DNA from: DASQGA01 sp035535315
Lineage (GTDB): Bacteria > Actinomycetota > Thermoleophilia > Gaiellales > Gaiellaceae
Assembly: GCA_035535315.1 (NCBI GenBank)
Contig: DATLQD010000169.1
Span: 1 to 31,144, forward strand
Length of the DNA: 31,144 nucleotides
Direction: 5' to 3'
Positions 14,734 to 22,435 of this stretch are shown in pieces. A program made the position numbers and the translations under genes. Positions within the stretch are counted from its first letter, which is position 1. Each line of letters opens with the position of its first letter. A model generated the notes under the pieces. It ran no database searches and was not told the DNA's origin. It saw only the letters and a program-made list of their open reading frames with translations.

Positions 14734-15086
14734 AGGCTGTCCGCTGGGACGAGATCCCGGACGAGCCCGTCCGCCCCGGCATCCGCCGGCGGGGCTTCGG
14801 GACGAGGGAAGTCCTGCTCGTCATGAACCACTGCGAGCCCGGCATGGACCTGCGGCCGCATAGCCACGAGTTCGATCAGATCGCCATGATCACCAAAGGC
14901 CGAGCGCTCTACCACGTCGGCGAGGAACCGAACGAGGTCGGCCCCGGCTCGCTGATGTTGATCCCGGCCGGTGTCGAGCACTACATCGAGCCGCTAGGCG
15001 ACGCGGTGGTCGAGAACATCGACATCTTCGCACCGGCGCGCGAGGACTACCTGCACCTCGTCGAGTGGATGCGCGACCGGGACTAG
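14730..15086 (+). CDS. Small single-domain cupin protein
   Basis: A 118-residue cupin. The two motifs are nearly canonical: G-x5-HxH-x3-Q-x6-G with His44, His46 and Gln50, where the usual ligand is Glu, and G-x5-P-x-G-x2-H with His84. A metal site is therefore likely, with Gln in place of Glu. Such proteins act as small dioxygenases, isomerases or sugar/acid binding proteins, and several sit in aromatic catabolic operons. Start GTG overlaps the IclR stop (GTGA). The last gene of the operon; its 3' end overlaps the convergent PEP-utilising gene by 4 bp. Substrate unknown. Confidence 0.85.
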   Translation: MKAVRWDEIPDEPVRPGIRRRGFGTREVLLVMNHCEPGMDLRPHSHEFDQIAMITKGRALYHVGEEPNEVGPGSLMLIPAGVEHYIEPLGDAVVENIDIFAPAREDYLHLVEWMRDRD

Positions 15087-16651
15087 CGACGCAGAATTCG
15101 AACCTCTCCCGTCTCTCCGTCGACCGAGACGCGAGCCCCGTCCGGGATCAACCTCGTCGCTACCTCCGCCCCCACGACCGTCGGAACGCCGTATTCGCGC
15201 GCGACGACGGCGGCATGGCTCAGGATCCCACCCGTGTCGGTGACCAGACCACCGATGGCGCCGAACAGCGGCGTCCAAGCGGGCGTCGTCGTGGTGCAGA
15301 CCAACACGTCGCCACGCTCGACCCGCTCGAAGTCCTCCGTCCCGTGCACCACGCGCGCGGTTCCCTCCGCCGAGCCGGCCGAGGCGCCCGTACCGACGAT
15401 GAGATCCTCTTCAACGCGGGCGCTTCCCGCGACACCGTAGAACTTCGCGACTGACGAGGGCACCTCGTCCGGCTCCGGATGGGGTCCAAGGTACGGCGAG
15501 GGCGAGGCGGCCTTCGCAACCTCGAGCTGACGCCTCCTCTCGGCCACCAGTGCGTGAAGGCCCGGTCCGTGCTCCTCGAGCACTGCCTCCCGAAGCTCCG
15601 CGAGCCGCAGCATGAACACGTCGGCGGCGGCGTCGAGCCGGGCCTCCGCCACCAGCCTGCGCCCGAAGCCAAGGAGTGCTTCCCGCGTGGCTTGGAGGCC
15701 CGGATAGTCGATGTAGTACGTGTGCGTCTCCTCAAGAGGGACAGCCGCCACCACCTGCTCCAAGAGCTCGGCGAACCGTGCGCGCTCGCTCTCATCCTCG
15801 ATCCGTGTGAGCGACTCCGCCTGCAAGCGGTCGCGTTCCTCCATCCGGGCTCGGCGCTCGGCAGGAAGATCCCGTGGGCGCTCGAGGAAGAGTCTGACGC
15901 CGCCAAGCGCACGGCCCGGGTCCTCGGCGTCACGCGGCTCGGACAGCTCGTGCAGACGCGAGCGACCGCCGAACCGAAGCAGGTAACGATCGAGCGCCGC
16001 CAGCACCTCACGTCCGGCCTGAAGCGCGCGGAGGCGCTCCAAGGCTGCCGCCGTCGGGAGCTCCATGATCACGTCTGCGACGTCGAGCTCACGTGCGCGC
16101 TCGGCGATCGCCCAAAGCTGCTGGTCGGCTTCGAGCGTCTCGTTTGGAAGCCCCGCGATCAACTCATAGGGCTCGAGTTCACCCTGCTTCCCGAACCGCT
16201 CTACCCACGCATCGTGAAGCACCTCGCGAGCCGCGTGCACCGGGATAACGGTCAGGAAATGGAGGCGCCACTGCTCGAGCACAAGCGCGACCAGGCGGTC
16301 GAGTAGGGCACCGGCCTCTACCGCGGGCGGACGCTCTGGCCGAAGCGACCGAAGCTCGGTCGTGATCTCCTCGACCCGCGGTCGGTACTCGCGCTCCCAG
16401 CGCTCGGCGATCCCGAGCGCCGTGCGCTCGAAGTGCTCCGAATCGAAGGCCCAGTCCGGTTCGAGCTCGTGCTCGTAGGCCCAGCCGCCGTGCAACTTCG
16501 TCGTGAACCCGCCGAAGGGTGCACCGAGCTCCCGGGCGGCCGACTGGATCCCCTCGCCCATCGCGGAGAGCCAGACATCTGCCGAGAGCGGGCTCATCGG
16601 CTCCGGATAGTGCGAGGGGTCGAACGTCCAGGTCTCGACCTGCGCAGTCAT
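15083..16651 (-). CDS. PEP-utilising enzyme, central plus swivelling phospho-histidine domain (split dikinase, large part)
   Basis: A 522-residue protein. The C-terminus carries the phospho-carrier domain: TDTGGILSHAAVVAREYGVP with His479 as the phosphorylated residue. The N-terminal 400 residues are helix-rich, opening with WTFDPSHYPEPMSPL, a start I associate with rifampin-phosphotransferase (Rph) relatives and other PEP-synthase-like proteins that lack the ATP domain. The ATP-grasp part is encoded by the gene just upstream (stop/start overlap ATGA), so both polypeptides should form one enzyme that uses ATP to phosphorylate a substrate through a His relay. The two-protein layout resembles phenylphosphate synthase of anaerobic phenol degraders, while the N-terminal motif is closer to Rph. 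The C-terminal PEP/pyruvate TIM barrel of true PEP synthase is absent, so the phosphate acceptor is something else. Acceptor unknown. Confidence 0.8.
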   Translation of the reverse strand: MTAQVETWTFDPSHYPEPMSPLSADVWLSAMGEGIQSAARELGAPFGGFTTKLHGGWAYEHELEPDWAFDSEHFERTALGIAERWEREYRPRVEEITTELRSLRPERPPAVEAGALLDRLVALVLEQWRLHFLTVIPVHAAREVLHDAWVERFGKQGELEPYELIAGLPNETLEADQQLWAIAERARELDVADVIMELPTAAALERLRALQAGREVLAALDRYLLRFGGRSRLHELSEPRDAEDPGRALGGVRLFLERPRDLPAERRARMEERDRLQAESLTRIEDESERARFAELLEQVVAAVPLEETHTYYIDYPGLQATREALLGFGRRLVAEARLDAAADVFMLRLAELREAVLEEHGPGLHALVAERRRQLEVAKAASPSPYLGPHPEPDEVPSSVAKFYGVAGSARVEEDLIVGTGASAGSAEGTARVVHGTEDFERVERGDVLVCTTTTPAWTPLFGAIGGLVTDTGGILSHAAVVAREYGVPTVVGAEVATRLIPDGARVSVDGETGEVRILRR

Positions 16652-17454
16652 GAAAGCGTCGTGATTGGCCGGCACTGCACCAGCCAGAACTCCGCGCCTC
16701 CCAGGCAGAACTCCACGTCGACCGGCGTACCGAACCCCCGCTCGGCCTCGAGCACGAGGTCCGCGATCCGGACCGCCTCGTCATCGCGGAGGACGCGGGC
16801 GGCACGCCGTTCACTCGGCAGCTCCACGACGCCTCCACGGCCGTCCGCAGCGACGGACTTCTCCGCCACGCGAGCGCGAACGGCGCCGTGGACCCGATCG
16901 ACCCAGTAACGATCGGGCGTCACGAGGCCCGAGACCACACCTTCGCCGTGACCGAAAGCCGCCTCGAGTAGGACGTGCGCGTCGGCCCCCGTCAGGGGAT
17001 CGACCGAGAAGCCGACCCCCGCACGGTCCGACGGCACCTCGCGCTGGACGACCAGTGCCATCGCCCCGTCGCGCTCGCCACGGTAGGTGCGTGCCCGCTG
17101 GGAATCGACGGCGCGGTAGCACGCTTCGATCGCGGCGACGAGCTGGTCGAAGCCCCGGACGCCCATGACACTCTCGTACTGCCCTGCGGCGGAGCGGCCG
17201 GCCGTGTCCTCATCCGCGGCAGACGAGCGAACTGCCAGAGGCTCCTCGAGCTCGCGGACCGCCTCCGTCAGCCCGCGCCAGTCCGACTCGTCCAAGTGCT
17301 CGCGCAACCGCCAGCGAGCGTGCACCTCGGTCGGAAGCACGAACGCGGGTGGAGTGGGAAGCCCCAACTCGGCGAGCCGTGCAAGCCCGCTCGCCTTTCC
17401 CCCCACTGTGCCAGGGTCGAGCCTGAGGACGTCCTCGAGCCTGGCGACCGTCAC
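16648..17454 (-). CDS. PEP synthase/PPDK-type ATP-binding (ATP-grasp) domain protein (split dikinase, small part)
   Basis: A 268-residue protein equal to the N-terminal nucleotide-binding domain of PEP synthase/PPDK. Seen: VGGKASGLARLAELGLPTPP at residues 17-36, AVRSSAADEDT near residue 74, AGQYES, AGVGFSVDPLTGA, EAAFGHGEGVVSG, and the closing VDVEFC...LVQCRPITT typical of this domain. On its own it can bind ATP and hand a pyrophosphate or phosphate to a histidine; the histidine is on the protein encoded by the next gene, which it overlaps by ATGA. Start GTG 17454 overlaps the stop of the M23 peptidase gene (GTGA); the longer frame starting at 17667 would cover peptidase codons and is rejected. 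Low-homology linker sequence is absent, so the split looks old and functional rather than a frameshift. Confidence 0.85.
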   Translation of the reverse strand: MTVARLEDVLRLDPGTVGGKASGLARLAELGLPTPPAFVLPTEVHARWRLREHLDESDWRGLTEAVRELEEPLAVRSSAADEDTAGRSAAGQYESVMGVRGFDQLVAAIEACYRAVDSQRARTYRGERDGAMALVVQREVPSDRAGVGFSVDPLTGADAHVLLEAAFGHGEGVVSGLVTPDRYWVDRVHGAVRARVAEKSVAADGRGGVVELPSERRAARVLRDDEAVRIADLVLEAERGFGTPVDVEFCLGGAEFWLVQCRPITTLS

Positions 17455-18863
17455 CCGGAGAAGCCGGGCGACGACGACTGCTCCGCCTTCGCCGGCGCCA
17501 GGCTCTCCCCGAAGAGGGCCGACATCTCGAGTGTCCGCGCGAGAGCCACGGGGTCGAGACCGCTCATTGACGAGATGTCGGAGGCCTCCAGCAGCACCGC
17601 TCCGGGCGGGGGCGCCTTTCCTGGCCGAGTCGCCAGGCCGAGTGAGAGGTCGTCGAGCCGCCGCCACGCGACCAGGTACTCGTAGGGATTCACGACGCCG
17701 TCGTAGCCGAGGCCGAGGAGACCGGCCGGGTGGATCTCGAAGTGGAGGTGTGGAGGCGTCCCGACCGCGTCGCCGGTCGCGCCGACGAACCCAACGACGT
17801 CTCCGGCCTTCACTGCAGCTCCCTTCTCGGCGAGCGGCGAGAAAGCAGACAGGTGCGCGTAGTAGAACTCGTTCCCGCTCCGATCGCGAAGCCAGAGGCG
17901 GTTTCCACCCAGTGAGTTGACGCCGACCGAGAAGAGGGTCCCGTCCGCGACCGCTAGGAGCGGCGTCCCGATCGGCGCGAAGATGTCATTTCCGTGGTGC
18001 CAACCGGTGTCGGCTCGGGCCGCGCCGAAGTCGTCCGTGAATGAGGCAGCCGGCCCGTAGACGGGGAAGACGTAGCCGGCGGCCGTCAACTCGGGCTTCA
18101 CATCCGATGGAGGCGACTGGACGGCGGGCGGCGGCGAGGGATTCGCGCCGGGAGGCTGCTCGACCGGGTCGTTCGGCGGAGCCGGACTTTCGGCCTCGTC
18201 CGGCGTGGTCGTCGCAACCGGTGTCTTCACTGCGCTTGCAAACGCCTCCGCATAACCGATCGTGATGTCCGCCCCCGCCGGCAAGCCGCCGTGTGCTGCC
18301 GTCAGATGGACGTGCACGGCACTCGCGAAGACGCGTTTCCCGAGACGCCCCCGGGGCTCCGTCACCACGGCCTGCTCGAGCAACACGGCGTACCCCCAGT
18401 CGGCCAGCGGAACCCGTCGGTTCGGGCTCACTGCGACCGAGCTCCCGAGGATCTGGACCCCGGACACGGATGAGCCAAGCAGGTCAGCGCCGCCGGCAAT
18501 GCCCGAGGCAAAGGCACGGGCCCGGACTACGGCCTGGCCGACCGAGATCTCCCCACCGAAGAGCGAAACCCCCGTCACCGAAGCCAGCGCGGTCGACGTC
18601 GCCCGCTGGCCCGACGTGGCACGGGCGCTCGTCTCGATGGCTCCGGTCGAGAGCGCGTTTAGGTACGCGTAGGAGCCGGCCGCCGCCGAGGCCGCCGGCG
18701 GAGCCGAGACAAAGGCCGCGGTTCCGCCGCCTCCCGGCACGAGCACCCTGACCCCGAGAGCCTTCGCAGAGCCGTTGGCCGGCTGCTCCGCCGCCGCCGA
18801 CGACCCCGTGGCGAGAAGCGCGAGCAGCACGAGGACGACTCCGAAAGAGCGATGTGTCCGCAC
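17451..18863 (-). CDS. Secreted M23 (LytM-type) metallopeptidase
   Basis: A 470-residue exported protein. A signal peptide is clear: RTHR, a hydrophobic run LVLLALLATG, then SSAAA-EQ as cleavage site. Residues 35-210 form an Ala/Gly/Val-rich beta domain I do not recognise, then a Pro-rich linker (about 220-256). The M23 domain starts near 262: H289-x3-D293 in WHHGNDIF, H337 in YAHLS, and H372-x-H374 in PHLHFEI, so zinc ligands and catalytic His are complete. Such enzymes cut peptidoglycan cross-links. Start GTG 18863 is directly preceded by a leaderless-type promoter; a longer frame to 19079 crosses the acs start and is rejected. It overlaps the ATP-grasp gene by GTGA, which is an odd pairing for a cell-wall hydrolase. 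Confidence 0.87.
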   Translation of the reverse strand: MRTHRSFGVVLVLLALLATGSSAAAEQPANGSAKALGVRVLVPGGGGTAAFVSAPPAASAAAGSYAYLNALSTGAIETSARATSGQRATSTALASVTGVSLFGGEISVGQAVVRARAFASGIAGGADLLGSSVSGVQILGSSVAVSPNRRVPLADWGYAVLLEQAVVTEPRGRLGKRVFASAVHVHLTAAHGGLPAGADITIGYAEAFASAVKTPVATTTPDEAESPAPPNDPVEQPPGANPSPPPAVQSPPSDVKPELTAAGYVFPVYGPAASFTDDFGAARADTGWHHGNDIFAPIGTPLLAVADGTLFSVGVNSLGGNRLWLRDRSGNEFYYAHLSAFSPLAEKGAAVKAGDVVGFVGATGDAVGTPPHLHFEIHPAGLLGLGYDGVVNPYEYLVAWRRLDDLSLGLATRPGKAPPPGAVLLEASDISSMSGLDPVALARTLEMSALFGESLAPAKAEQSSSPGFSG

Positions 18864-18870
18864 CCACCGC

Positions 18871-18876
18871 AGAGTA
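18871..18876 (-). promoter_or_regulatory. Candidate -10 box for the leaderless M23 operon
   Basis: TACTCT on the minus strand ends 7 nt before the GTG at 18863. No Shine-Dalgarno site is present. Confidence 0.5.
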
Positions 18877-18965
18877 TCCCGAGCCGTCCCCGGGTCGCCA
18901 GGGATGGGGACGCATGCGGAGGGCGAAAGCGGGGAGAATGGAGCTGGAGCCGAAACCAACAAACC

Positions 18966-18971
18966 AGGAGG
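18966..18971 (+). promoter_or_regulatory. Shine-Dalgarno site of acs
   Basis: AGGAGG with 7 nt spacing to the ATG at 18979, in contrast to the leaderless genes around it. The 115-bp gap to the divergent M23 gene must carry the acs promoter, which I could not locate. Confidence 0.65.
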
Positions 18972-18978
18972 GTGAGGG

Positions 18979-20955
18979 ATGACGGAGACGAACGCCGAGA
19001 GCCTCGTCGAGATCGAGGCCCTGCTCAACGAGCAGCGGGAGTTCCCTCCGCCCGAAGCCTTCCGGGCGGGTGCGCTCATCCGCGACGACTCCGTCTACGA
19101 GGAAGCAGAGCGTGACCCTGAAGCTTTCTGGATGCGGCTCGCACACGAGTTCGTCGACTGGTCTCGCGAGCCGTCCAAGGGACTCGAGTGGGATCCGCCT
19201 CACTGCACGTGGTTTGCCGACGGCGAGCTGAACGTCGCCTGGAACTGCCTCGACAAGCAGGTGGAAGCGGGTCGGGGCGACAGAGTCGCGTATCACTGGG
19301 TGGGAGAGCCGGCGGGCGAGACGAGAGACATCACGTACTCCGAGCTCCTGGGAAACGTCTGCAGGCTCGCGAACGGTCTGCGCCGGCTCGGGATCGGGAA
19401 GGGCGATCGGGTTGGGATCTACATGGGGATGGTGCCGGAGCTTCCGACCGCCATGCTCGCCTGCGCCCGGATCGGTGCGCCGCACGTCGTCGTGTTCGGC
19501 GGCTTCTCAGCCGAGTCGCTCGGCGAGCGCCTGGGGTCGACCGAGGCGAAGCTCCTGATCACACAGGACGAGGCTTGGCGAAAGGGCGGGCGGGTGCCGC
19601 TCAAGGAGAACGCCGATGCGGCAGTCGCGGCCAGCCCCACGATCGAGACCGTGATCGTCTACAGGCGGACCGGCTGTGACGTCGCCTGGGAGGATCACCG
19701 CGACGTCTGGTGGCACGACGTGGTCGAGGTCGAGTCGGACGAGTGCCCGCCGGAGCGCTTGGGCGCGGAGGACACGCTCTTCCTCCTGCACACGTCAGGG
19801 ACGACTGCCAAGCCCAAGGGTGCGCTCCACACGACCGGCGGATATCTCGTGCATGCGTCCGTGACGCATAAATGGATCTTCGACATCCACGACGACACGG
19901 TCTGGTGGTGCGCCGCCGACGTGGGTTGGATCACCGGCCACAGCTACATCGTCTACGGGCCCCTCAACAACGGCGTCACGAGCGTCCTCTACGAGGGCGA
20001 TCCTTCCTACCCCGACTGGGACCGCCACTGGGAGATCGTGGAGCGATACGGCGTCAACTCCTACTACACGGCGCCGACCCTCATCCGCTCGTTTGTCAAG
20101 GTAGGGGCCGAGTATCCAGGGCGCCACGACCTCTCCTCGCTCCGGCTCCTGGGGACGGTCGGGGAGCCGATCAATCCTGAGGCGTGGCTCTGGTACTGGA
20201 AGGTAATCGGCCAGGAGCGTTGCCCCATCGTCGACACGTGGTGGCAGACGGAAACGGGCGGGATCATGATCAGCCCGCTACCGGGCGTGACGACGACGAA
20301 GCCCGGCTCGGCGACGGTTCCCTTCCCCGGGATCCGGCCCCGGATCGTGAACGAGCAGGGCGAGCCGGTGCGGCAGGGCGAGGGTGGGTTCCTGACCATC
20401 GCACACCCCTGGCCGGGGATGTTCCGGACGCTCTACGGTGACGACGAGCGGTACGTCGATACCTATTTCTCCAAGTACGGGCCCGAGATCTATGTGACCG
20501 GAGACGGGGCAAAGCAGGACGAGGACGGCTACTACTGGCTGCTGGGCCGGATCGACGACGTGATCAACGTCGCCGGCCACCGGCTTTCAACCACCGAGAT
20601 CGAGTCGACCCTCGTCGAGCACCCGGCCGTGGCGGAGGCTGCCGCCACGGGCGCCACCGATCCGCAGCGGGGCCAGCAGATCGTCTGCTTCGTCCTCCTG
20701 AAGGCCGGCAAAGAGCCGAGCAACGACCTCGCGGAGGAGCTGCGCCAGTTCGTCGCGCAGAAGATCGGAAAGATCGCGCGCCCGGCCGCGGTGCTCTTCG
20801 GGGAGGACCTCCCGAAAACGCGCTCTGGAAAAATCATGCGTCGCCTCCTGAAGGACCTTGCCGAAGGGCGCGAGCTGGGCGACACGACCACGCTCCGCGA
20901 CCCGGCGATCGTCGAGGACCTGAAGGAGAAGGCCGACCGGGCCCTACGCGGGTAG
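18979..20955 (+). CDS. acsA: Acetyl-CoA synthetase (AMP-forming)
   Basis: A 658-residue ANL-family ligase, the normal length for Acs. Seen: the phosphate loop TSGTTAKPKG (272-281; Ala in place of the commoner Gly), the VWWCAADVGWITGHSYIVYG block, WWQTETGG (the acetyl pocket Trp/Glu region), the TGDGAKQDEDGYYWLLGRIDDV hinge (in part: DGYYWLLGR) and PKTRSGKIMRR with the catalytic and acetylatable Lys618. It converts acetate, ATP and CoA to acetyl-CoA. The acetate could come from the neighbouring ring-cleavage routes, but the gene is a single unit with its own start signals. Its 3' end overlaps the convergent permease gene by 12 bp. Confidence 0.96.
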   Translation: MTETNAESLVEIEALLNEQREFPPPEAFRAGALIRDDSVYEEAERDPEAFWMRLAHEFVDWSREPSKGLEWDPPHCTWFADGELNVAWNCLDKQVEAGRGDRVAYHWVGEPAGETRDITYSELLGNVCRLANGLRRLGIGKGDRVGIYMGMVPELPTAMLACARIGAPHVVVFGGFSAESLGERLGSTEAKLLITQDEAWRKGGRVPLKENADAAVAASPTIETVIVYRRTGCDVAWEDHRDVWWHDVVEVESDECPPERLGAEDTLFLLHTSGTTAKPKGALHTTGGYLVHASVTHKWIFDIHDDTVWWCAADVGWITGHSYIVYGPLNNGVTSVLYEGDPSYPDWDRHWEIVERYGVNSYYTAPTLIRSFVKVGAEYPGRHDLSSLRLLGTVGEPINPEAWLWYWKVIGQERCPIVDTWWQTETGGIMISPLPGVTTTKPGSATVPFPGIRPRIVNEQGEPVRQGEGGFLTIAHPWPGMFRTLYGDDERYVDTYFSKYGPEIYVTGDGAKQDEDGYYWLLGRIDDVINVAGHRLSTTEIESTLVEHPAVAEAAATGATDPQRGQQIVCFVLLKAGKEPSNDLAEELRQFVAQKIGKIARPAAVLFGEDLPKTRSGKIMRRLLKDLAEGRELGDTTTLRDPAIVEDLKEKADRALRG

Positions 20956-21321
20956 AGGCCGGCGGGCCGAGCGTACGAGCTGGATCGCGACGAGGACGAG
21001 GAGCGACGCGAACAGTTTCCGTAGGACATCGTCCGAGAGCGACGTCGCGACCGTGGCCCCGGCAGCGACGCCGCCGATGGACACGAGCCCGACGACGGTT
21101 GCGGCCCGCCACCGGACGTTTCCGTATCGGTGCTGGCGCCACGCCCCGAGTGCGACCACCGGAATCATGGCCGCCAGAGACGTCGCCTGGCCCTCGAGCT
21201 GTGAGAGGTCGAGCACGAACACGAGGGTCGGGACGAACAGGAGCCCGCCTCCGACTCCGAACATTCCGGAGAGCCCGCCGGCCGCGAAACCGAGGACCGC
21301 TGCCAGCACGAGCTCGGTCAT
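20944..21321 (-). CDS. Half-size TauE/SafE membrane permease, second half
   Basis: A 125-residue membrane protein with about four predicted hydrophobic segments. It carries one copy of the TauE/SafE signature (AGGLSGMFGVGGGLLFVPTL near residue 14-33). Full TauE/SafE permeases have about 250 residues with two such repeats in one chain; here each repeat is its own gene. The ATG at 21321 overlaps the stop of the first half by ATGA, so the pair is likely made together and works as a heterodimer. The family exports or imports sulfonates, sulfoacetate, sulfite or other anions; the substrate here is unknown. A longer open frame upstream covers the first-half gene in another phase and was rejected. 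Confidence 0.78.
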   Translation of the reverse strand: MTELVLAAVLGFAAGGLSGMFGVGGGLLFVPTLVFVLDLSQLEGQATSLAAMIPVVALGAWRQHRYGNVRWRAATVVGLVSIGGVAAGATVATSLSDDVLRKLFASLLVLVAIQLVRSARRPLPA

Positions 21322-21686
21322 TCGAGAAAGAGCGCGACGGCGACGGCGAGGACGAACACCGCGAAGAGATAGGAGAGAAGTCGCGAGTTGACGCGCTGCT
21401 GGAGCCATGTTCCCAGGAGCGCTCCCGCCATCGCCGGAATTCCGACCACTGCTGCGTCGCGCCAGTGCACTTCTCCGATGCTGGCGAAGGCCGTGGCACC
21501 GACGACGGCGGTGAAGCCAATCACCGCGAGCGACGTCCCGGTCGCCTCGTGGCTCTCGAAGCCGGCGAGCAGGATCAGGAGCGGCACGACGATGAGGCCT
21601 CCACCGACTCCGAAGAGCGCGCTGAAGAAGCCGGCTGCGAGCCCGATCCCTCCAAGCACCCATGGAGTCGGGATCGCCCGCGGCAC
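21318..21686 (-). CDS. Half-size TauE/SafE membrane permease, first half
   Basis: A 122-residue hydrophobic protein with the signature AAGFFSALFGVGGGLIVVPLL (in part: FGVGGGLIVVP) and about four membrane segments, ending VLAVAVALFLE. It pairs with the following gene, its partner half. The GTG start at 21686 lies 6 nt after a TAGAAT -10 box and has no Shine-Dalgarno site, fitting a leaderless transcript. Divergent from otsB across 17 bp. Whether this is an original half-size gene pair or the result of fission of a full-length gene cannot be decided here; the clean ATGA junction argues against a sequencing error. Confidence 0.78.
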   Translation of the reverse strand: MPRAIPTPWVLGGIGLAAGFFSALFGVGGGLIVVPLLILLAGFESHEATGTSLAVIGFTAVVGATAFASIGEVHWRDAAVVGIPAMAGALLGTWLQQRVNSRLLSYLFAVFVLAVAVALFLE

Positions 21687-21691
21687 GCCCG

Positions 21692-21697
21692 TATTCT
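21692..21697 (+). promoter_or_regulatory. Candidate -10 box for leaderless otsB
   Basis: TATTCT, then 6 nt, then the GTG at 21704. It overlaps a mirror -10 for the TauE genes (21693-21698). Confidence 0.5.
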
Positions 21698-21698
21698 A
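21693..21698 (-). promoter_or_regulatory. Candidate -10 box for the leaderless TauE/SafE pair
   Basis: TAGAAT on the minus strand, then 6 nt, then the GTG at 21686. Shares five base pairs with the otsB -10 box. Confidence 0.5.
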
Positions 21699-21703
21699 GG
21701 CCC

Positions 21704-22435
21704 GTGGATGTCGGCCCCCTGCTCGCGCCGCTGACTGGGGCGCCGCAGCGCTCGGCGATCCTCCTCGACATCGACGGGACGCTCGCTCCGATCATGGCTC
21801 GGCCTGAGCTTTCCGAGGTGCCGCCAGAGGCAAAGGCCGAGTTACGGCGAATCGTGTCCAAGTACCTCCTCGTTGCCTGTGTAAGCGGTCGCTCGAGCGC
21901 CGACGCAGCCCGGCTGGTTGGAGTCGAGGGAATCCGCATCGTCGGTAACCACGGGCTCGAGCTCGATCCGCGCTCGGCCAAGCTGGCGGAGGTAGTTCGG
22001 CGGTTCGTCTCGGAGCTTACGATCCCTGACGGAATTCGCCTGGAGGACAAGAAGCTCTCCGTCACCCTTCACTACCGCGAGGCGGCGGACCCGGAAGAGG
22101 CTGAGCACTGGCTCGCAGACGTCGCAGCGGGAGCGCTCGAGAAAGGGCTCGACCCGCGCTGGGGGCGCATGGTGCTCGAGATTCGCCCGGCGGTCCCGGC
22201 GGACAAGGGCACGGCCGTCCGGGCGCTGATCGCGGAGTCAAGGGCAACCCGTGCCCTGTACGCCGGTGACGACGTCACCGACCTCGACGCGTTCGCCGCA
22301 CTCGAGCGCGGCAAGCTCGAATGCGCAGTCCGAGTTGCCGTGGCTTCGTCAGAGGGGCCTAACGAGCTGGCGGAGCGTGCCGATCTGGTCGTCGAGAGCC
22401 CGGAGGCCCTCACCAACCTGCTCAGGCTCCTCTAA
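21704..22435 (+). CDS. otsB: Trehalose-6-phosphate phosphatase
   Basis: A 243-residue HAD-family phosphatase. Seen: motif I LLDIDGTLAPI (nucleophile Asp), SGRSSAD (motif II region), the GNHGLEL block typical of OtsB, Lys in PADKGTAV and motif IV GDDVTDLDAF. It removes phosphate from trehalose 6-phosphate to give trehalose, a stress solute and cell-envelope sugar in actinobacteria. No otsA is in the window. The GTG 21704 start is chosen because it follows a leaderless-type promoter and removes an N-terminal stretch that would overlap the divergent gene; an in-frame ATG at 21662 is the alternative. The stop overlaps the convergent proline-racemase-family gene by 4 bp. Confidence 0.92.
   Translation: MDVGPLLAPLTGAPQRSAILLDIDGTLAPIMARPELSEVPPEAKAELRRIVSKYLLVACVSGRSSADAARLVGVEGIRIVGNHGLELDPRSAKLAEVVRRFVSELTIPDGIRLEDKKLSVTLHYREAADPEEAEHWLADVAAGALEKGLDPRWGRMVLEIRPAVPADKGTAVRALIAESRATRALYAGDDVTDLDAFAALERGKLECAVRVAVASSEGPNELAERADLVVESPEALTNLLRLL

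Noticed and set aside
15479..16306. A 275-codon plus-strand frame opposite the PEP-utilising gene
   Set aside because: No family features and it is antisense to a clearly conserved phospho-histidine protein.
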